A stretch of DNA of 64,000 nucleotides from Flavobacteriaceae bacterium (GCA_022425945.1 JAKMEK010000056.1:1-64000), one strand, 5' to 3'; counted from the stretch's first letter, positions 21,937-31,102 are shown. The notes: generated by a model from the letters alone, not told the origin. Numbers and translations are program-made.

Positions 21937-23382
21937 ATGTTAAAACAACACCTTCAACTCAAACTCTCGCAAAAACTGTCCCCACAGCAGATTCAGTTGA
22001 TGAAGTTGATTCAACTACCTACACTTGACTTTGAGCAACGTTTACAAAACGAATTGGAGGAAAATCCTGCACTAGAAACAGGAAAAGAAGAAGTTACGAC
22101 CGAGGATACTTACGAGAATGACTATGAAGAAAGTGCTGAAGTAATCGATACACAAGACATTGACATTGATGCCTACCTCAGTGACGATGAAATTCCTTCC
22201 TACCGATTAAATGCAAACAATTACAGTGCTGATGATGATGAAAAAAGCACTCCAATTTCAGGAGGTATCAGTTTTCATGAGATGCTATCAACACAAATTG
22301 GATCACTCATTCTCTCTGAAAAAGAAGAAATTATTGCTGCTTTTATAGTGGGAAGCATCGATGAGAGTGGCTATTTGCGGAGATCAATAGAAGACCTGAT
22401 GGACGATCTGGCTTTCACCCAAAGTCTAATGGTAGATGCTGGAGAAATTGAAGCAGTCTTAGAGAAAGTCCAAGGGATTGACCCTCCCGGAGTAGGTGCA
22501 CGCGATTTGCAAGAATGTCTGTCACTTCAGTTGGAGAGAAAAGAGCTTAGCATTGCTGTCATCATGGCTAGTAAAATCATCAATGAAGCCTTTGAACTTT
22601 TTTCAAAAAAGCATTACAGCAAAATGCAGGACAAATTTGACGTAGATGAAGCGCTACTAAAACAAGGTCTTGATGAAATTGAAAAATTAAATCCAAAACC
22701 AGGAGGGAGCATGTCGGGTATTTTTCAAAATACACACATTGTACCCGATTTTATACTGAGCATTGAAAATGGCGAAGTGAATGTAATAATTAATCGAAGA
22801 AATGCACCTGAGTTACATGTTTCGTCTTCTTATCAAGAGATGATGAAAGGGTATAAAGAAGCTTCAACCAAATCTAAGTCCCAAAAAGAAGCAGTTCAAT
22901 TCATTAAACAGAAGTTAGATGCTGCTCAATGGTTTATCGATGCAATACAACAACGCCATCAAACATTACAGCTAACCATAAATGCTATTGTAAAACATCA
23001 ATATGATTATTTCCTTACGGGCGATGAACGAATGTTAAAACCGATGATTTTAAAAGATATAGCAGAAGAAATTCAAATGGACATTTCGACTATTTCGCGA
23101 GTAGCAAACAGCAAATATATCGACACTCCCTATGGAACAAAGCTCTTGAAAACATTTTTCTCAGAATCATTAACCAATGCTGAGGGAGAAGAAGTTTCAA
23201 CCATTGAGATAAAAAAAATACTCCGAACACTAATTGAACAGGAAAACAAACAAAAACCACTTGCGGATAATGCTTTGTCAAAAGAACTGCTCAGTAAGGG
23301 ATATAAAGTAGCACGGAGAACCGTTGCGAAATACAGAGAGCAAATGCATTTCCCTGTTGCGCGATTACGAAAAGAATTATAA
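21937..23382 (+). CDS. rpoN: RNA polymerase sigma-54 factor
   Basis: Region I 'LQLKLSQKLSPQQIQLMKLIQLPTLDFEQRLQNELEENPALE' and RpoN-box-like 'ARRTVAKYREQMHFPVARLRK'. Confidence 0.97.
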   Translation: MLKQHLQLKLSQKLSPQQIQLMKLIQLPTLDFEQRLQNELEENPALETGKEEVTTEDTYENDYEESAEVIDTQDIDIDAYLSDDEIPSYRLNANNYSADDDEKSTPISGGISFHEMLSTQIGSLILSEKEEIIAAFIVGSIDESGYLRRSIEDLMDDLAFTQSLMVDAGEIEAVLEKVQGIDPPGVGARDLQECLSLQLERKELSIAVIMASKIINEAFELFSKKHYSKMQDKFDVDEALLKQGLDEIEKLNPKPGGSMSGIFQNTHIVPDFILSIENGEVNVIINRRNAPELHVSSSYQEMMKGYKEASTKSKSQKEAVQFIKQKLDAAQWFIDAIQQRHQTLQLTINAIVKHQYDYFLTGDERMLKPMILKDIAEEIQMDISTISRVANSKYIDTPYGTKLLKTFFSESLTNAEGEEVSTIEIKKILRTLIEQENKQKPLADNALSKELLSKGYKVARRTVAKYREQMHFPVARLRKEL

Positions 23383-24042
23383 AAGATAGAAGATTAATCC
23401 TAACTGAACAGGGTGAATTTTAGGGCGTATTCCTTCCTGCGTCACTACTGAGGATGAAAGGAAAGGAGTTAAACCATAGGAGAGGCGTAGATTCCAGGTA
23501 TTGAAGCCCACCGCTAGCGAAAGTGAATGTTGCCAAGTCTCAATTTGGTTATCAATTTTAAATATTCGGCCAAAAAAAGGTTTGTAGGTAGGAAGAAATT
23601 GATAACTGAGACGGTAGCCAAAATAAATGCGCCAAAAACGATAGGTGTCTAGCGTAGAAGTCCTCCACCTTAACTCAACAGGTAACTGAAGTTGATGATA
23701 CGAAAACGTATTTCGCAAAGAAACGCCATTGGTCGGAAAGGAATAGGACAGTCCATCTTCATAGTCACGAAGATTTAAATTATTGACCAAACGCTGAAAA
23801 CCATATCCTAGCCCAACGGCTATTGCTTTATTTCCCTTAGTATTCAATGAGAAATCACGGAGAAATCCAGCATGGATACTTCTAGAAAAGCCATTTTCCT
23901 TAAAAGGAATAACATTATTGGCTTGAATGATAAAGTTCACATCCACATAAAACTGATCCTCATTATAGGAAAGAGTATCTTTTTCTTGCCCATAAACATG
24001 AGCGATGATAAGAAAGCAAAACAAGGAAAATACTATTCTCAT
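23377..24042 (-). CDS. Outer-membrane beta-barrel protein (PorT-like/porin family)
   Basis: Signal peptide 'MRIVFSLFCFLIIAHVYGQ', alternating beta-strand pattern, C-terminal strand 'HPVQLGLIFYLL'. Confidence 0.6.
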   Translation of the reverse strand: MRIVFSLFCFLIIAHVYGQEKDTLSYNEDQFYVDVNFIIQANNVIPFKENGFSRSIHAGFLRDFSLNTKGNKAIAVGLGYGFQRLVNNLNLRDYEDGLSYSFPTNGVSLRNTFSYHQLQLPVELRWRTSTLDTYRFWRIYFGYRLSYQFLPTYKPFFGRIFKIDNQIETWQHSLSLAVGFNTWNLRLSYGLTPFLSSSVVTQEGIRPKIHPVQLGLIFYLL

Positions 24043-24075
24043 GCTGTAAAGGTACAATTTTGAAAAAAGAAGAAT

Positions 24076-24106
24076 AAAAAAAAGCACCCTTGTGGGTGCT
24101 TTTTTA
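24076..24106 (-). terminator. Rho-independent terminator after the ExbB/ExbD gene group
   Basis: GC-rich stem GCACCC-TTGT-GGGTGC flanked by A and T tracts, just beyond the exbD stop at 24127. Confidence 0.8.
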
Positions 24107-24126
24107 AGTTTTTCAACAAAAAATGA

Positions 24127-24609
24127 TTAGTTGATATTCTGAGTATAATCTCCCACACGCGTAGTGTAATTGATCTTTAATGCGTTTACTTTACGCAATT
24201 CCTGCTTGATATCTGTTATCAATCCCATATTGGTGTCCCCATCTACCTTTAAGGCAGTGGTCAATACATTTTGTAATTCTTGACGCTTAGATGCGCGTTC
24301 TGCCAAAACAAAAGCAGCAACATCACCAACATCAGCAAACTTATCGTTCAACTGAATACGGGCTTGCGAACCATACTTATCTGAATATCTACTCGATGGT
24401 TTCCCAGCGTAGATATACATCACACGGTCTTTCTTGTCCAGTTTTTGAATTTGATCAGCAGCTGGTAACGAATTTTGAACCATCAAGGTACTGTCCCGCA
24501 TAACGGTTGCTACCATGAAGAAAAACAAAAGCATGAAAACGATATCTGGAAGAGAAGCTGTTGAAATAGCTGGTAATTCGCCTCCTTTTTTCTTTTTAAA
24601 TTTTGACAT
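24127..24609 (-). CDS. ExbD/TolR family biopolymer transport protein
   Basis: 'ISTASLPDIVFMLLFFFMVATVMRDS' single N-terminal TM with conserved Asp. Confidence 0.9.
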   Translation of the reverse strand: MSKFKKKKGGELPAISTASLPDIVFMLLFFFMVATVMRDSTLMVQNSLPAADQIQKLDKKDRVMYIYAGKPSSRYSDKYGSQARIQLNDKFADVGDVAAFVLAERASKRQELQNVLTTALKVDGDTNMGLITDIKQELRKVNALKINYTTRVGDYTQNIN

Positions 24610-24620
24610 ACGTTGTGTTT

Positions 24621-25244
24621 TTAATTGGTTTTACTCGGCTCAGCTTCAGAAAGCTTTTGCGGATACATGTTCTTAACTTCGTCTAACAAAGGCTTTAATT
24701 TTGCCTTTTCACTAGTCGTAGTTCTTGGGTCACTGTAACGCTTTTGGGCATCTGTGTACGTTAACCCAGCCATTGGATTAAGGCGCGCAAACTCACGATC
24801 TCGAAGATCGTTATACGCAGCAACCAATTCATTTTGAACTGCGATATACACCTTATACGATGTTTCTCTATCGTTCTTTAACGAAATAATTGCTTTTACA
24901 GGATTGTCGGAGGAACTAGTATCTCTTTTTCCCTGGCAATAGTCACAGGCCTCTTCGCCTTTTCCACCACCATTGTCAAGAAAAGCCATCGCCGCTTCGC
25001 GTACTTCGCTAATTTCCATTAACTCTTCTTCTACCAAAAGACGATTGTCTTTGTTTACCACCACCGTAAAAATATTACGTTGCTTAATCACTGGCGGATC
25101 AACAACTTCATCTGTGGGAGGTAGCTTACGGTTGATCCCAGAATCGGTTTCAATCGTTGTCGTTACCAAGAAGAAAATCAATAGCAAGAAAGCGATGTCT
25201 GCCATCGACCCTGCATTTACTTCAGGTGCAGCTCTTTTTGCCAT
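24621..25244 (-). CDS. ExbD/TolR family biopolymer transport protein (with CxxC insert)
   Basis: 'VNAGSMADIAFLLLIFFLVTTTIETDSGINRKLPP'; periplasmic insert 'EEACDYCQGKRD'. Confidence 0.9.
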   Translation of the reverse strand: MAKRAAPEVNAGSMADIAFLLLIFFLVTTTIETDSGINRKLPPTDEVVDPPVIKQRNIFTVVVNKDNRLLVEEELMEISEVREAAMAFLDNGGGKGEEACDYCQGKRDTSSSDNPVKAIISLKNDRETSYKVYIAVQNELVAAYNDLRDREFARLNPMAGLTYTDAQKRYSDPRTTTSEKAKLKPLLDEVKNMYPQKLSEAEPSKTN

Positions 25245-25247
25245 ATC

Positions 25248-25697
25248 TTATCTATTAATTAAACGTTTAACTCCAGCGTATGCCATAGCAGCTACCGCAA
25301 TAGCAGCAAGGTAATAGAATACACGAATCCCAGTTTCTACCCAACGAGCACCAGAAGCAGAGAGCACTTCACCGTCTTTTAAGGCAGTTTCTTCACCGCT
25401 AGACAATGCAAATGCAAGTCCAACAACCACCAGTAGAAAACCAACAGAAATTACTGCTTTTTTCAACTTTTCTTTATCACCAAACAGGGTAATTAATGAA
25501 AAGATAACGGTAGCTCCAACAGCTATGATAAGGATTATTTGTGCAATGCTAATTAATGGCGATACTGTCCCATAGTCTCCCATAGACGCAGCCATTTTTA
25601 TTTCTTCATCACCAGTACTCATGATTCTAAGGAGAAATACTACTCCAAGAACACCAAAAATACCAGCAACGATTTTTACTATTTTTTGAAAATTCAT
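25248..25697 (-). CDS. Four-TM hypothetical membrane protein between ExbB and ExbD genes
   Basis: 149 aa, four hydrophobic segments, co-directional in the ExbB/ExbD cluster. Confidence 0.75.
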   Translation of the reverse strand: MNFQKIVKIVAGIFGVLGVVFLLRIMSTGDEEIKMAASMGDYGTVSPLISIAQIILIIAVGATVIFSLITLFGDKEKLKKAVISVGFLLVVVGLAFALSSGEETALKDGEVLSASGARWVETGIRVFYYLAAIAVAAMAYAGVKRLINR

Positions 25698-25724
25698 AAT
25701 TTACATTGTTTAAATGGAGGGTTC

Positions 25725-26492
25725 TTACTTCTTGTGAGCCACAAGGATGTCAACTAGTGTAATGGAAGCATCTTCCATATCGTTAACAATACCGTCGATT
25801 TTTGCTACAATGTAGTTATAAAAAATCTGAAGAATAATTGCTACAACAAGACCGAATACAGTAGTTAAAAGGGCAACTTTAATCCCCCCTGCAACTAATG
25901 ATGGCTGCATGTCTCCTGCTGCTTCAATTTTATCAAATGCTTGAATCATCCCGATTACTGTCCCCATGAAACCAAGCATTGGTGCCAAGGCGATGAATAA
26001 AGAAATCCAAGAAACGTTTTTCTCTAATTGTCCCATTTGAACACCACCGTATGCAACAACTGCTTTCTCAGCACTATCAACACCTTCATCTACACGATCA
26101 AGTCCTTGATAGAAAATTGAGGCAACGGGTCCTTTAGTGTTACGACATAATTCTTTTGCGGCTTCTACACCACCACTAGACAATGCAGCTTCAACACCAT
26201 CCGTTAATTTTTTTGTGTTTGTAGATGCAAGGTTTAAAAAGATGATTCTTTCAATAGCAATGGCTAAACCTAAAATCAAACAAATTAAAACGATTCCCAT
26301 AAATCCTGGGCCTCCTTCTATAAAACGTGTTTTCAATTCTTGTGTGAATGAAGCTTCTGCAGCTACATCAGCTTGCTCGTCTTCTTGAACAATCGTTGAA
26401 ACAGTAAGATTGTTTAGATTAACTGTATTGGCATTAACGGCTGATGTTGCCATGAACATGCTCATTACAAGGGAAACGAATAATTTTTTCAT
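25725..26492 (-). CDS. MotA/TolQ/ExbB proton channel family protein
   Basis: 'GPVASIFYQGLDRVDEG', 'ISLFIALAPMLGFMGTVIGMIQAFD', 'GGIKVALLTTVFGLVVAIILQIFYNYI'. Confidence 0.94.
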   Translation of the reverse strand: MKKLFVSLVMSMFMATSAVNANTVNLNNLTVSTIVQEDEQADVAAEASFTQELKTRFIEGGPGFMGIVLICLILGLAIAIERIIFLNLASTNTKKLTDGVEAALSSGGVEAAKELCRNTKGPVASIFYQGLDRVDEGVDSAEKAVVAYGGVQMGQLEKNVSWISLFIALAPMLGFMGTVIGMIQAFDKIEAAGDMQPSLVAGGIKVALLTTVFGLVVAIILQIFYNYIVAKIDGIVNDMEDASITLVDILVAHKK

Positions 26493-26526
26493 TTTGATGA
26501 ATTTTTGTTCTTAATTGTTAAAAGTT

Positions 26527-26534
26527 TAAAGATA
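26527..26534 (-). promoter_or_regulatory. Candidate -7 box TATCTTTA upstream of the ExbB-family gene
   Basis: Plus-strand TAAAGATA; matches a TAnnTTT(G/A) Bacteroidetes-type box. Confidence 0.45.
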
Positions 26535-26870
26535 TAAAAAAATATGATTTACAATAATATTTAATGAAAGACTCTCCACTTTATTTCCAACACTGTTTTA
26601 AGGACTATAAAAGAGTCTTTTACACCCAACAAATCAGACACAATTCCCCAAAAACATAGGCCATAAACATGCAATAAATCCCTTACACCTATTAAAGAGC
26701 AGATTATGGTTGAAAAAGAAACCTAAAGCTGTAATTAAATTTTGTCAAAAATAACCCCATTAACTTTGGACCTGGGTGGGGGTTAAAGTGAATCTTACTC
26801 GCAAAAGTCTACTCATTCCCGAGACACAGTAAGCATTCCATATAACTTACAATAATTTTAGGTTAACGAA

Positions 26871-27632
26871 CTACATATTATAGACACCTCCATTGATATC
26901 AAGGGTAGCGCCAGTAATAAAACCATCATACTCAGAAGCAAGATAAATGACTGCTCTAGCAACGTCGGCTGCATTTCCTGCTCTGCCAATCGGAATAGAT
27001 GCTGTAGTTGCTGCAGCAGATTCCTTGGTCGTGTGGGTATTGTGAAATGCAGTACCTAGAATAAGACCAGGAGCTACCGCATTGACTTTTACTCCCTTTG
27101 GCCCCAATTCTGAAGCGAGGGCCCTTGTAAATGTAAGAACAGCTCCTTTACTTGTAGAATAAACAAGTGAACCAGGATGTCCGCCTTTACGACCTGCAAG
27201 GGAAGCTAAGTTCACAATACTACTATGCTCATTTTTTATTAAATGTGGACTTGCGGCACGTGTTACAAAAAGCATGGAAGTTAGATTGATGTCCATTACT
27301 TTGTGCCAAAAATCTGTTTCCATTTCATCCAATAACTTGCGCGCAACCAGAGAGCCTGTGTTATTGATAAGTATATCTAGGCTACCAAGCGCTTCTACTG
27401 TTTTTTCTACTAAAGCATTTGCGTCTTCCTCTTTGGTAAGATCACCAGCTATTGCTATGGCTTTTTGCCCTTTTTTTTGTGCTTCTGCAGTCAATTGGTT
27501 GGCAATGGTTTCACTAGAAAAATAATGAATGGCTACATTCGCTCCACTTGCAATAAAGTGTTTCGTAATTGATTCGCCTATTCCTTGGGCCCCTGCCGTA
27601 ATGAGCACGTTCTTTCCTACTAATTTGTTCAT
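26871..27632 (-). CDS. SDR family oxidoreductase
   Basis: 'VLITAGAQGIGESI', 'SSIVNLASLAGRKGG', 'YSTSKGAVLTFTRALASELGPKGVKVNAVAPG', C-terminal 'ITGATLDINGGVYNM'. Confidence 0.92.
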   Translation of the reverse strand: MNKLVGKNVLITAGAQGIGESITKHFIASGANVAIHYFSSETIANQLTAEAQKKGQKAIAIAGDLTKEEDANALVEKTVEALGSLDILINNTGSLVARKLLDEMETDFWHKVMDINLTSMLFVTRAASPHLIKNEHSSIVNLASLAGRKGGHPGSLVYSTSKGAVLTFTRALASELGPKGVKVNAVAPGLILGTAFHNTHTTKESAAATTASIPIGRAGNAADVARAVIYLASEYDGFITGATLDINGGVYNM

Positions 27633-27722
27633 GATTTTCTTTTGATCGTTATGTGTTATTTTAAACTATTGCATGGCTATACAGGCAATGACCTGTTTTG
27701 TTGTTTCGATTTATTCTTTTAT

Positions 27723-28997
27723 CTACAGATAATTCATTAGACCTAAAATACCATTGTAAGAAATTACTAGCGAAAAAAACAATGCCCCGTACATACCTAT
27801 ATACACAGCAATACTGGTTTTATATTCGTTCATTACCTTCTTTTGACGAAGCAACAATATAATTCCTAAGACAACTGCAGGAAGAACAAATACGTTGAAC
27901 ACCTGAGAGAGGATTTGAATTTCTATAGGATTAGCGCCGAAGGCTGGTCCTATTAAAGCAACAAGACAAGCAATGGCCGTGATCAGTCTAAACTGTCGTG
28001 AATTTGTGTCTAAGGTTCCTGACTGATAATCTGCCACAAGCAATGGGGCAATCAGTAAACAAGGAAAGATTGAAGATAAACCTGCACTCAATGCACCGAA
28101 AAAGAATAGGGTAACTGCCCATTTACCCGCAACAGGCTCCAATGTATTGGCCATGTCTAAAACGTGATTCACCTCTTTACCTTGATGAAACAACGCTCCA
28201 GACGCAACGGCCATGATTGTTCCGCTAATGACAAAAATCAACACTGCTGCAGTGATCGAATCTTTCTTTTGTTGGTCTAGATTTTTGATGGTCCAACCTT
28301 TTCCTTTAATAAACAGTGGACGAGACAAAAAAGTAGCCGAAGCCATTGTCGTTCCCACAAAGGCAGCAACCAACATTTTCCCGCCTGCAACTTTTGGGAT
28401 GGTAGGGATTAATCCATTCAACACATCCATGGGCAATGGCTGCACAAAAAATAAAGACAGGAGAAATGAAAAACCCATGAGTGAAACAAATACAATTAGT
28501 ATTTTTTCAAAGAAGGTGTATCTACCCACCAACATTAATAGGTAAAAAGTCACAATGATAAGCACAGCAATGGTCAGAACAATCTCGTATTGAAAAGGGA
28601 CCAGTCCTTCAAAATTTAAGGCCAATATTTCATAAATGATATTGGAGGATATCCCCAAAATTCCCATCAAAGAATTCCATTGTCCAAACGTTATTCCTAC
28701 GATAATCAATAGGGCTAGAAATTTTCCGTATTTCAGATGTTTCCGAAATCCATAGAGTGCCGTTTCGCTGGTAATCAAAGCATAATTTCCATAAGCGAAC
28801 ATCAATACACCTGAAAAAACACAACTCAATAAAAGCACCCATAATAATTGCATTCCAAACTTACTTCCTGCAACAATCATGGAGGTTACACTCCCAGTAC
28901 CAATGGTATAACCAATCGCAAAGATCCCTGGGCCGAAACTCAATAAAAGCGCGATGATTTTTTTAAACAATGTTTTCTTTTCTTCTGTTACCTCCAT
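27723..28997 (-). CDS. Nramp-fold (APC superfamily) transporter lacking canonical metal-site motifs
   Basis: 11-12 TMs, Nramp-like start 'SFGPGIFAIGYTIGTGSVTSMIVAGSKFG'; no DPGN in TM1 and no MPHN-like motif in TM6. Confidence 0.75.
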   Translation of the reverse strand: MEVTEEKKTLFKKIIALLLSFGPGIFAIGYTIGTGSVTSMIVAGSKFGMQLLWVLLLSCVFSGVLMFAYGNYALITSETALYGFRKHLKYGKFLALLIIVGITFGQWNSLMGILGISSNIIYEILALNFEGLVPFQYEIVLTIAVLIIVTFYLLMLVGRYTFFEKILIVFVSLMGFSFLLSLFFVQPLPMDVLNGLIPTIPKVAGGKMLVAAFVGTTMASATFLSRPLFIKGKGWTIKNLDQQKKDSITAAVLIFVISGTIMAVASGALFHQGKEVNHVLDMANTLEPVAGKWAVTLFFFGALSAGLSSIFPCLLIAPLLVADYQSGTLDTNSRQFRLITAIACLVALIGPAFGANPIEIQILSQVFNVFVLPAVVLGIILLLRQKKVMNEYKTSIAVYIGMYGALFFSLVISYNGILGLMNYL

Positions 28998-29018
28998 TTT
29001 ATGAAATTTTAAATTGTA

Positions 29019-30914
29019 CTATTTAGACCAATGAGTATGATGGGCTTTACCTGATTCATCGTCATTGCGCTGATAGGTATGTGCACCAAAGTAGTCGCGT
29101 TGTGCTTGTATTATATTTGCCGCAGAATTCTCTACAGCAAAGTTAGTCAGGAATTGAATTGATTCGCTCAAACATGGAATAGGCAATTCACTCAACACTG
29201 CTGCTGCTATAACTTTTTTTGTCGACGGCTTGAGTTGTTGCAATTGATCAATGACCGCGGTATCATCTAGAATGTTTTGATTTTCTCTCAGCACCTCAAC
29301 CAACTCAATCATTAAATCTGACTTTATGATGCAACCATTGGTCCAAATCCGTGCAAGCTCACTTAGGTTAATTTTCCAATTGTGCTGTTCGGAGGCTGCC
29401 GAAATAAGCTTAAAACCTTGGTAATGATTAATGGCTCGGGCAAATTGGTAAGCTTCCAAGACCTCCTCTTTTGAAATACTTGGTGCTGGTTTTTCCTTTG
29501 ATTCAAAATGCGCACTCGCTGCAATTCTTTCTTCTTTGAAGGCAGAGGCATATCGAGCAAAAAGAGCTGTTGCAATCATTGTACTGGGCACACCCAGTTG
29601 TGCCGTAGCAATGGTGGTCCAGTTTCCTGTACCCTTATTGCCTGCCTTGTCCAATATCTTATTTACCAACCAATCTGACCCTTCTTTTTTTCGTAAGATA
29701 TCAATGGTTATATCTAGCAAATAACTGTTGGCATTTACTTTCCATGAGGATAAAATAGCTGCAATCTCATCTAAATCATTGCCCAAATGCTTCAATAAAG
29801 TGCATACTTCTGCTAGTAATTGCATTTCTACATACTCAATACCATTGTGTACCATTTTAACAAAATGACCACTACCCTCATTGCCTATGTAAGCGCAACA
29901 AGCACGATCATTCTTATCTTTAGCAGCAATCGCTTCTAAAAATGGCCGAACCTCAGCATAGGCATTCTCATCTCCACTTGGCATAATACACGGACCTTTC
30001 AAGGCACCTTCTTCCCCACCCGACACTCCGGCACCCACAAAATGGATTTGCTTACTTTTTAAATAATCAAATCGTTCTTTGGTTTTTAGGTAGTTAGAAT
30101 TTCCGCCATCAATTAAAATGTCATTAGCCGATAAATGGGGGAGTAAGTCTTCTGTGACCTGATCAACCGTTTTACCTGCATTGACCATGAGCATGATTTT
30201 TCTTGGTGTTTGTATTGATTGCACAAAAGAAACTAGGTCATCAAACGGAAGCGCAGAAGAAAGTTCTTTGTGCTCATCGACCATCTTCTGAGCAACCTCT
30301 ACTTCTAATGCATCAACATGTCGATTGAACAAGGATAATTTAAACCCTTTTTGCCCTAAATTTCGACTCAAACTTTTGCCCATCACCCCTAATCCTAGGA
30401 CACCAAATTGTGTCTTTTCCAAAATGTATGCTTTTAAATATTTAATTATTTCATCCGGTGTTTGACGAATGTCAACACTAACCACACCAGCTGTTGGCTC
30501 TTCAAGAGTATCAAATTGAGATTGTAGTAAGGCCTCTCCCATGAAATGATTTTTTCGAGCCAGTATTCTTTTTTTGACCGTTTCAAAAGTACCGGACAAA
30601 AACACCCATGTTACACTTCCCAGAATATCTTTTTGTAACATTTGTCGGTAACTCTCCTTCAGTGCAGAACAAGCAATGACACATCCCTGTATCTTTATTT
30701 GATCAGATGCTAAATGATTAAGTTGCTGTAACCAACCGAACCTGTCGTCATCAGTTAATGGCTGTCCCTTTCCCATTTTTTCAATATTTGCCTTGGGGTG
30801 GTAATCATCACCATCAAAAAATGGAACTCCTAGTGCATTTGCTAATTGACTACCTATGGTGCTTTTACCCACACCAGAAACGCCCATGACGAATATAACC
30901 TTTGAATCATTCAA
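29019..30914 (-). CDS. Gluconokinase :: 6-phosphogluconate dehydrogenase fusion protein
   Basis: Residues ~1-165: 'VMGVSGVGKSTIGSQLA', 'FFDGDDYHPKANIEKMGKGQPLTDDDRFGWL', 'HFMGEALLQSQFDTLEEP' (GntK). Residues ~169-631: 'FGVLGLGVMGKSLSRNL', 'GVSGGEEGALKGPCIMPSG', 'GSGHFVKMVHNGIEYVEMQLLAE', 'KGTGNWTTIATAQLGVP' (Gnd). Confidence 0.95.
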   Translation of the reverse strand: MNDSKVIFVMGVSGVGKSTIGSQLANALGVPFFDGDDYHPKANIEKMGKGQPLTDDDRFGWLQQLNHLASDQIKIQGCVIACSALKESYRQMLQKDILGSVTWVFLSGTFETVKKRILARKNHFMGEALLQSQFDTLEEPTAGVVSVDIRQTPDEIIKYLKAYILEKTQFGVLGLGVMGKSLSRNLGQKGFKLSLFNRHVDALEVEVAQKMVDEHKELSSALPFDDLVSFVQSIQTPRKIMLMVNAGKTVDQVTEDLLPHLSANDILIDGGNSNYLKTKERFDYLKSKQIHFVGAGVSGGEEGALKGPCIMPSGDENAYAEVRPFLEAIAAKDKNDRACCAYIGNEGSGHFVKMVHNGIEYVEMQLLAEVCTLLKHLGNDLDEIAAILSSWKVNANSYLLDITIDILRKKEGSDWLVNKILDKAGNKGTGNWTTIATAQLGVPSTMIATALFARYASAFKEERIAASAHFESKEKPAPSISKEEVLEAYQFARAINHYQGFKLISAASEQHNWKINLSELARIWTNGCIIKSDLMIELVEVLRENQNILDDTAVIDQLQQLKPSTKKVIAAAVLSELPIPCLSESIQFLTNFAVENSAANIIQAQRDYFGAHTYQRNDDESGKAHHTHWSK

Positions 30915-30980
30915 ATCTCAACGTGCTGTTTTTATTCAATCAAATTTACTACAATTTAGAGTAAAAATGCTTCTAAAAAA

Positions 30981-31004
30981 AAGCCCTTGAAATTCAAGAG
31001 CTTT
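30981..31004 (-). terminator. Probable intrinsic terminator downstream of tRNA-Ser
   Basis: Inverted repeat AGCCCTTGAA/TTCAAGAGCT followed by a T tract on the minus strand. Confidence 0.55.
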
Positions 31005-31015
31005 ATTTGAAATTG

Positions 31016-31102
31016 CAGAGAGGAAGGGATTCGAACCCTCGATACGTTTGCACGTATACATGCTTTCCAGGCATGCGCCTTCGACCGCTCGGCCACCTCT
31101 CT
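31016..31102 (-). tRNA. tRNA-Ser (anticodon GGA)
   Basis: Minus-strand AGAGAGGTGGCCGAGCGGTCGAAGGC...CTGGAAA...long variable arm...GGGTTCGAATCCCTTCCTCTCTG; 7-bp acceptor stem. Confidence 0.95.

Noticed and set aside
31016-31102. tRNA-Ser as an integration site for a mobile island
   Set aside because: No integrase or repeated tRNA 3' end seen nearby; neighbours are metabolic genes.
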